A DNA stretch of 64,000 bases from DASXQK01 sp963724385 (GTDB lineage Bacteria; Pseudomonadota; Alphaproteobacteria; Dongiales; Dongiaceae), in the NCBI GenBank assembly GCA_963724385.1, contig CAVRUJ010000001.1, positions 2,294,001-2,358,000 of the forward strand, given 5' to 3'. Every line of letters begins with the position of its first letter. Positions within the stretch are counted from its first letter, which is position 1. Positions 59,277 through 64,000 of this stretch are shown here, piece by piece. The translations under genes and the position numbers were made by a program. A model generated the notes under the pieces. It was not told the DNA's origin, ran no database searches, and was given only the letters and a program-made list of their open reading frames with translations.

Positions 59277-61040
59277 GTGAGCGAGGCCTTCCTCGGCGTC
59301 GAGCGTTCCCTCACCGGCCGGCGATGGCGCGAGCGGCCCAGCGACGAAAGATCGGGGATGGCGATCGCCCAGCGTTTCTCCCTGCCGGAGATCGTCGGCC
59401 GACTCTTGGCAGCGCGCGGCATCGGACCCGAAGCGGCGGAAGGCTTCCTCAATCCTCGCTTGCGCGAACTCCTGCCGGACCCTTCACGATTCCAGGATAT
59501 GGACAAGGCCGCCGAACGCCTCGCCCGCGCCGTGGAGGCCGGCGAGGGGATCGCGGTGTTCGGGGACTACGATGTGGATGGCGCAACCTCGGCAGCACTG
59601 CTGTGCCGATTTTTTGCCGCCGCAGGCCGGGCGATCCGCGTCTATATCCCCGACCGGATGAAGGAAGGCTATGGGCCAAACCTGCCGGCCCTCCTGAAGC
59701 TCAAGGCCGAGGGCATCGCGGTGGCCATTACTGTCGATTGCGGCATCACCGCGTTCGAGGCCCTGACGGGAGCGGCCGAGGCCGGGCTCGACATGATCGT
59801 CGTCGATCACCACGCGGCCGAGGCGGCGCTTCCCCGAGCCGCGGCCGTGATCAATCCAAACCGGCTGGACGAGGCGCCCGGGCACGGCCAGCTCGCGGCC
59901 GTGGGAGTTGCCTTTCTGCTGGCTGTCGCGGTCAATCGGGCTCTGCGCCGGCGCGGCTGGTATGGGGCCGGCCGCATGGAGCCCGATCTGAAGTCGTGGC
60001 TCGACCTGGTGGCGCTCGGCACCATTTGCGACGTGGTGCCGCTTACAGGGCTCAACCGGGCGCTCGTGACCCAGGGCCTGAAGGTGATGGCGGGCCGAGG
60101 CAACATCGGGCTTGCGGCGCTCGCCGACCTCGCTCGGCTCGACGAGGCGCCGGGCACGTATCATGCCGGCTTCATCCTGGGCCCCCGGGTCAATGCCGGC
60201 GGAAGGGTGGGCGAGGCCGGGCTCGGCGCTCGGTTGCTCGCGACATCCGATCCGACCGAGGCGGCCGAGATCGCGCGGCGCCTGGACGCCTACAATGCCG
60301 AGCGCCGCCAGATCGAGGAAGGCGTCCTGCTGGCGGCAATCGCGGCCGTGGAGGCCAAGCTCGCACCGGGCTTGGTCTTTGCCGCCGGCGAGGGTTGGCA
60401 TCCGGGCGTGATCGGGATCGTCGCCAGCCGGCTCAAGGAACGCTACGGCCGCCCCGCCTGCGTCGTCGCCATCGTCGAGGGGATCGGCAAGGGCTCGGGC
60501 CGGTCGATTCAAGGGGTCGACCTGGGCGCCGCGGTGATCGCCGCCCGCCAGGCGGGTTTACTCATCAACGGCGGTGGCCATCCGATGGCAGCCGGCTTCA
60601 CCGTGCCGGCCGATCGCGTCGAGGATCTGCGGGTTTTCCTCGCCGACCGGCTGGGCGCCGGGTCGAACGGAGAAGCGCCGCGACCGACCCTGGAACTCGA
60701 CGCCGCGCTCCAGCCCGGTGCCGCCACGCCCGAGTTGATCGTTCAGCTCGAGCGCCTCGCCCCCTTCGGCAGCGGCAATGCCGAGCCGCGCTTCGCGCTT
60801 CCCGCGATGCGAGTCATACGCGCCGACAGGGCGGGCGAAGCCCATGTCCGCTGCATTCTCGCCGGGAGCGACGGCGCAAGGCTGAAGGCCATTGCCTTCC
60901 GCAGCCTTGAGAATGGGCTTGGCCGGGCGCTGCTCCAGCCCTCGGGCCCGGCGTTGCATCTGGCCGGCCACTTGCGGGCCGACCGCTGGCAGGGCCGCAA
61001 CGCGGTCCAGCTTGTGGTCGAAGACGGCGCCGTGGCCTGA
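59277..61040 (+). CDS. recJ: Single-stranded-DNA-specific 5'-3' exonuclease RecJ
   Basis: 587 residues. DHH phosphoesterase domain with FGDYDVDGATSAALL, VDCGITAFEAL and VDHHAAE; DHHA1 domain with GGHPMAAGFTVP; a C-terminal OB-type domain (HLAGHLRADRWQGRNAVQL). The GTG at 59277 gives the usual FLGVERSLTGRRWR N-terminus. It serves recombination and mismatch repair. Third gene of the hom-glpX-recJ run. Confidence 0.96.
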   Translation: MSEAFLGVERSLTGRRWRERPSDERSGMAIAQRFSLPEIVGRLLAARGIGPEAAEGFLNPRLRELLPDPSRFQDMDKAAERLARAVEAGEGIAVFGDYDVDGATSAALLCRFFAAAGRAIRVYIPDRMKEGYGPNLPALLKLKAEGIAVAITVDCGITAFEALTGAAEAGLDMIVVDHHAAEAALPRAAAVINPNRLDEAPGHGQLAAVGVAFLLAVAVNRALRRRGWYGAGRMEPDLKSWLDLVALGTICDVVPLTGLNRALVTQGLKVMAGRGNIGLAALADLARLDEAPGTYHAGFILGPRVNAGGRVGEAGLGARLLATSDPTEAAEIARRLDAYNAERRQIEEGVLLAAIAAVEAKLAPGLVFAAGEGWHPGVIGIVASRLKERYGRPACVVAIVEGIGKGSGRSIQGVDLGAAVIAARQAGLLINGGGHPMAAGFTVPADRVEDLRVFLADRLGAGSNGEAPRPTLELDAALQPGAATPELIVQLERLAPFGSGNAEPRFALPAMRVIRADRAGEAHVRCILAGSDGARLKAIAFRSLENGLGRALLQPSGPALHLAGHLRADRWQGRNAVQLVVEDGAVA

Positions 61041-61074
61041 ACGGCATCGGGTTTGGACCCCGATGGAGCCTCGG

Positions 61075-61422
61075 CTATACCCCCGCAGTCACCATGATTT
61101 CGACCAGGTATTGGGGACCTGCCAGGCGCGCTTCGACCGTGGCTCGGGCAGGCGTGTTGCCCTGGGACACCCAGGAATCCCAGACCTTGTTCATCTCGTC
61201 GAAGTTGCGGATGTCGGAAAGCCAGATATTGGCCTTGAGCAATTTGGCCTTGCTGGTGCCCGCCTGTTTCAGGATCTTGTCGATCCGGGCCAGGATCTGG
61301 CGGGTCTGCTTTTCGACCGAGGGCACGGGATTGTCGGCGATTTGCCCGGCCAGATAGACCGTGTCGCCGTGGACGACGGCTTGGCTCATCCGCGGCCCGA
61401 CCTCGATGCGCTTGATGCTCAT
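61075..61422 (-). CDS. RidA-family imine/enamine deaminase
   Basis: 115 residues with the full catalytic signature: GNTPARATVEARL carries the Arg for imine hydrolysis, plus VYLAGQIAD and LVEIMVTAGV. It removes reactive 2-aminoacrylate-type intermediates. ATG at 61422; open frame to 61437. It converges on recJ. Confidence 0.88.
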   Translation of the reverse strand: MSIKRIEVGPRMSQAVVHGDTVYLAGQIADNPVPSVEKQTRQILARIDKILKQAGTSKAKLLKANIWLSDIRNFDEMNKVWDSWVSQGNTPARATVEARLAGPQYLVEIMVTAGV

Positions 61423-61586
61423 GACGTTTCTCCCCAATGGCTAAGGCAAAAGGCAGGCGAGTATGGCGAGCGCCCCTGCGCCGGGCAAGGCGAGCGGGCG
61501 GCCGGGGATTTTGTCGATTGATTTTGCGGGAGCGGGCCGCTAGTCATGGCCCGCCCTTGGCCCTCTGGCGCCAATGGGGCCCATGC

Positions 61587-61662
61587 GTCCCCGTCGTCTA
61601 GAGGCCCAGGACATCGCCCTTTCACGGCGGTAACACGGGTTCGAATCCCGTCGGGGACGCCA
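61587..61662 (+). tRNA. tRNA-Glu (UUC), with encoded CCA
   Basis: Cloverleaf with acceptor stem GTCCCCG/CGGGGAC, D-arm CGTCTAGAGGCCCAGGAC, anticodon stem CGCC/GGCG with loop CTTTCAC (anticodon TTC), T-arm ACGGGTTCGAATCCCGT and CCA. Downstream DNA carries fragmentary genes, so this tRNA may also have been an integration site. Confidence 0.95.
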
Positions 61663-61781
61663 GTTGTTTCAAGGAGTTACTGGTGAATTTCCGGGCGCAA
61701 GGCCGACTGTACGGCAGGAATACGGCAACGCTTATGTCTAGAATCGACTTGTTTTGATCATCCGGCCGGATGATACGCGCT

Positions 61782-61961
61782 ATGGGCAATCTGTTGGACA
61801 TGCCTCCCGTCCCGTTTCATGGAGATCCCGACCCAGAGATTACTTGGGCGGTAGTCGGCCGGGCGCTAACCGATTGGAAGAAGCTAGAACTCTATCTCGC
61901 CCGGGTCCATGCAATAGCGCTGGGGGTCAAGCCGATCATAGCCATCGCGTGCCCAGAATAG
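61782..61961 (+). pseudogene. Truncated hypothetical protein fragment
   Basis: 59 residues from ATG at 61782: MGNLLDMPPVPFHGDPDPEI, then VGRALTDWKKLELYLARVH. This resembles the N-terminal helix bundle of longer hypothetical proteins with a WxxLExxLA pattern, but it stops abruptly in CPE. It lies 120 bases after tRNA-Glu and is likely a remnant. Low certainty. Confidence 0.4.
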
Positions 61962-62011
61962 TTCGACACGAGCAATTTGCGAGCGAGGGCGGACATCATC
62001 CAGAGGGCGGA

Positions 62012-62563
62012 ATGAGTATGCAATCGTCGCCGGGCTTGCGCCCAGGCGCCGGGGGAAAACCACGGCGGCGCTTGGCGGCCCCGCCGGTGGGTTTGTTCAT
62101 CGGCATTGCTCTTGCGGCATCAGCGATACACGCAGCAGCGGCGCAAGAGTGCATGAGCTTTTGCCGGCAGTCGCCGGGAGAAGAAGGGCCTGAAAGCTGC
62201 GCCGCACGTTGCAGCCCGGGTGGCGACCTTGACGTGACGCGCCCTTGGACGCTGCCCGCCGTCCACTATGGAGCCATCGCGATTGACCCAAAGAGCGGTG
62301 CATCGGGATCGGCCTACAACACCACGTCCGCCGCGGAAGCCAAGCAGCAGGCTATGTCCTTCTGCGCGCGGTACGGCAACGACTGTGAAGTGGTCATCAG
62401 CTTCTTCAATACCTGCGCTGCCGTTGCGGCGGCGGTGGGAAATGAAACCTACACCGTTGCCACAAACGACAAGCGCGGCATCGCCGAAAACAAGGCGAGG
62501 AACGCTTGCATCCAGAAGAACGGTAACTGTCGAAGCGAGACCTCAATCTGTGCCGGCCCATAG
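62012..62563 (+). CDS. DUF4189-domain exported protein
   Basis: 183 residues. An N-terminal signal segment (GLFIGIALAASAIHAAAAQE) is followed by a Cys-rich stretch (CMSFCRQ, CAARC) and a DUF4189 domain with HYGAIAIDPKSGASGSAYN and CARYGNDCEVVISFFNTCAA. Function of DUF4189 is not established; the paired cysteines suggest disulphides in the periplasm or outside. ATG at 62012 with an AGAGGGCGGA upstream. Confidence 0.8.
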   Translation: MSMQSSPGLRPGAGGKPRRRLAAPPVGLFIGIALAASAIHAAAAQECMSFCRQSPGEEGPESCAARCSPGGDLDVTRPWTLPAVHYGAIAIDPKSGASGSAYNTTSAAEAKQQAMSFCARYGNDCEVVISFFNTCAAVAAAVGNETYTVATNDKRGIAENKARNACIQKNGNCRSETSICAGP

Positions 62564-62627
62564 GCGAGTACCGCTAGAGAGCCAGGGCTAAGCAGGACGG
62601 CGGCCAGTTCCTGAGCCTTACGGATTC

Positions 62628-62960
62628 CTAGAACGGAGCGCAACTGGTCCATTTGAGCTGCGCGTTCCGGATGATCGCTTCCGACGTTGATGCGTCATAG
62701 TCATACTTCCCGGTCACACTGACTGCAGAACCCGGGGCGCACTGGGCCTCGGACTTATGCGTGTCGACCGTGATCGAGGCCGTGCCATCGAACAAGTCAA
62801 ACGACCAATTGCCGCTGTTGTCTCTATAATAGTTGCTGGTCGTTCCCGATACCGAGACGGGATCACCCTCCTGCGCGTTCAAGGCGTCGGTGATCGACTC
62901 GCCATAGCTCGGGCATGCCACGAGCAGCAAGAGCGTCGAAGTTACAGTGGCGATTTGCAT
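62628..62960 (-). CDS. Small exported OB-fold-like protein
   Basis: 110 residues. The N-terminus (MQIATVTSTLLLLVACPSYG) is a signal peptide, with LVAC fitting a lipobox. The mature part has EGDPVSVSGTTSNYYRDNSG and FDLFDGTASITV, with KYDYDASTSEAIIRN, suggesting a small OB-type beta barrel as in tRNA_anti-like periplasmic proteins. ATG at 62960 after GGGGAG. Function unknown. Confidence 0.65.
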   Translation of the reverse strand: MQIATVTSTLLLLVACPSYGESITDALNAQEGDPVSVSGTTSNYYRDNSGNWSFDLFDGTASITVDTHKSEAQCAPGSAVSVTGKYDYDASTSEAIIRNAQLKWTSCAPF

Positions 62961-63266
62961 GCGTTGCTCCCCTAGCAACCGCAAATCAGCATACTTTGCG
63001 GATTTTCTCAAAGAAAGGCCCTGCCGAGGGGACGGGGCTCATGCCGCGCAGGGCAGTACGCTTGCGTCTTGCTCAACCCGGGCTTGACTCCAAGGATGAC
63101 CGGCAAATCTTCCTCCGCTTCCGCAGGTTGGAGCCTGATTTCCGGATCGAGCTTAAGCGCGCTTGAGACGACCAGGCCCTGGTCGGATCGCCATTGATCT
63201 GCATCAACGAAGGCCCCGGCAGAGTCTGCCAGAAGATCGACTCCGTTCAGCTTTCGGAGGCGGGCC
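62961..63266. other. Intergenic region with no supported gene
   Basis: 306 bases between divergent small genes. Open frames on both strands have no ribosome-binding site plus recognisable content. Confidence 0.45.
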
Positions 63267-63381
63267 ATGTCTTCGAGGGGAGATCTACTATCTTGCGCTG
63301 GTGCTCGTGGCCTTCACGGCTTTCGGGGTTACGCTTGCCCTGCAAAGCTGGCTGGAAGGCAGGCACGACCGCCACGGCTGA
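63267..63381 (+). CDS. Tiny one-TM membrane protein with an apparent +1 frameshift
   Basis: An ATG at 63267 behind a good GGAGG begins MSSR, and after the G-run at 63277-63280 the frame shifts to EIYYLALVLVAFTAFGVTLA, then a short basic tail ending ...RHDRHG and TGA at 63379-63381. With one G removed it reads as a 37-residue single-span membrane protein of a type common in alphaproteobacteria. A homopolymer error is the simplest explanation. Confidence 0.5.
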
Positions 63382-63452
63382 CCCTGGCCGGCGCTGCCAC
63401 GGATTAGCCGCAATTCGCGTGCATCCATGGCGGCGAAGCAGAGAAGGGCGGA

Positions 63453-63893
63453 ATGGTGGCAGGCCGAACGGCGGCGATTGCCTTGATCTTCGCTTTCCTC
63501 GCGTTCCCGCTGAAGGAGAGCCGGGCGCAGCAATACCCTCTTGTCGGCCACTGGCAAACGAACGTGACGCTGAACGGGTTGCCCGTCACCAGCGACGCGA
63601 CCCTGAGTCCGGACGGCAGCTTCACCATGACCGGGCAAAGCGATCCTGGGCTGGAATTCAATGTCGTCGGCACCTACACGGTCTTGCCGGGGCAGCAGAC
63701 CATCCGATTCGTCAATCGAGACTGGGAGCCCAAAGAGGAATGCCTGCCGGGCCTCGACTTCGAAATGCATTGCGAGACGCTTGCCGTGCCCCAGACCCTG
63801 GATGCCCGTTATCGGTTCGTCTCGCCGGACGCCGTGATTCTCAAGTCCCCGAGCCTTGATACGGGGCCGGTGCAGTACCAGCGCATGCAATGA
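63453..63893 (+). CDS. Exported protein of unknown function
   Basis: 146 residues with an N-terminal signal (IALIFAFLAFPLKESRAQQ). Mature part beta-rich: GHWQTNVTLNGLPVTSDATL, then GSFTMTGQS and TYTVLPGQQTIRF, resembling small lipocalin-type or extracellular domains with a GxW start. Two Cys (EECLPG, MHCETL) may bridge. No family assigned. Confidence 0.62.
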   Translation: MVAGRTAAIALIFAFLAFPLKESRAQQYPLVGHWQTNVTLNGLPVTSDATLSPDGSFTMTGQSDPGLEFNVVGTYTVLPGQQTIRFVNRDWEPKEECLPGLDFEMHCETLAVPQTLDARYRFVSPDAVILKSPSLDTGPVQYQRMQ

Positions 63894-63923
63894 AATCTTC
63901 GGCCGGCGGCGAAAGGGCCGAGT

Positions 63924-63998
63924 TCACTCCTTCTTTTCGCTAAGGACCTTCAGGATGGCCTCCAGCTTCATGATGGAGAGCCCCGTCTGGGCGACAAG
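63924..63998 (-). CDS. C-terminal end of an unidentified gene (partial)
   Basis: 24 residues ending LSIMKLEAILKVLSEKKE and TGA (63926-63924); the gene continues beyond the window. Helical and amphipathic, but too short to name. The alternative frames are closed by stops. Confidence 0.4.
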   Translation of the reverse strand, partial: LVAQTGLSIMKLEAILKVLSEKKE

Positions 63999-64000
63999 AA

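Noticed and set aside
56864..59506. 880-codon minus-strand ORF
   Set aside because: Antisense to hom and glpX; an effect of high GC at third positions.
63194..63859. 221-codon plus-strand ORF
   Set aside because: Overlaps the better-supported exported protein at 63453 and the tiny membrane protein; Arg/Pro/Gly-rich shadow composition.

Overview
The window is a GC-rich stretch of an alphaproteobacterial chromosome. The gene orders pcm-nlpD-like, DUF815 ATPase|yajC-secD-secF-Mth938 and hom-glpX-recJ, a class I PHA synthase, and an interspersed palindrome of the kind common in this class all point that way. It resembles Rhodospirillales-type genomes, but the genus cannot be fixed from the sequence. 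Most of the window is ordinary core genome interrupted by two accessory blocks.

Layout. 1-20.9 kb is core: the end of pcm and a LysM/M23 lipoprotein; a TetR regulator; DUF815 ATPase; yajC-secD-secF with a Mth938-like gene; a PuuD-type membrane protein; an NDUFAF6-like protein; an MFS exporter; trmFO; a Rid protein, small coiled-coil ORF and amidohydrolase; a nucleoside hydrolase overlapping uvrA; ssb; gyrA and coaD; then tRNA-Lys(UUU). 20.97-32.08 kb is an integrated element. Its tyrosine integrase gene lies at the right end, and it is bounded by a perfect 48-bp copy of the tRNA-Lys 3' end. It carries an AlpA-like HTH and a RepA-like ATPase, but no phage structural genes or relaxase. Its cargo includes two PD-(D/E)XK-like proteins, an XRE regulator with a decayed second copy, a translationally coupled pair of unknowns, a two-TM protein and small exported proteins. 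32.1-35.3 kb holds small accessory genes, including a DUF4145 gene with an in-frame TAG.

35.3-45.5 kb encodes an exported FecR-domain protein followed by a giant two-partner-secretion exoprotein (about 3,078 residues once two apparent frameshifts are repaired) built of long internal repeats. No TpsB transporter is present in the window. 45.5-61.4 kb returns to core metabolism and cell envelope: amidase, D,D-carboxypeptidase, glutamine amidotransferase, CoA-binding protein, enoyl-CoA hydratase paralogue, rplM-rpsI, argC, gamma-carbonic anhydrase, phaC, an OmpA-type lipoprotein, hom, glpX, recJ and RidA. After tRNA-Glu (61.6 kb) come small exported proteins of unknown function and two broken or partial genes.

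A caution on the sequence itself: five apparent +1 frameshifts occur (two in gyrA, two in the exoprotein, one in a 37-residue membrane protein). Two sit in the identical 11-base context GACGAGTTCGG. Since gyrA is essential, base-calling or assembly error is the simplest explanation, and the exoprotein should not be called a pseudogene on this evidence.
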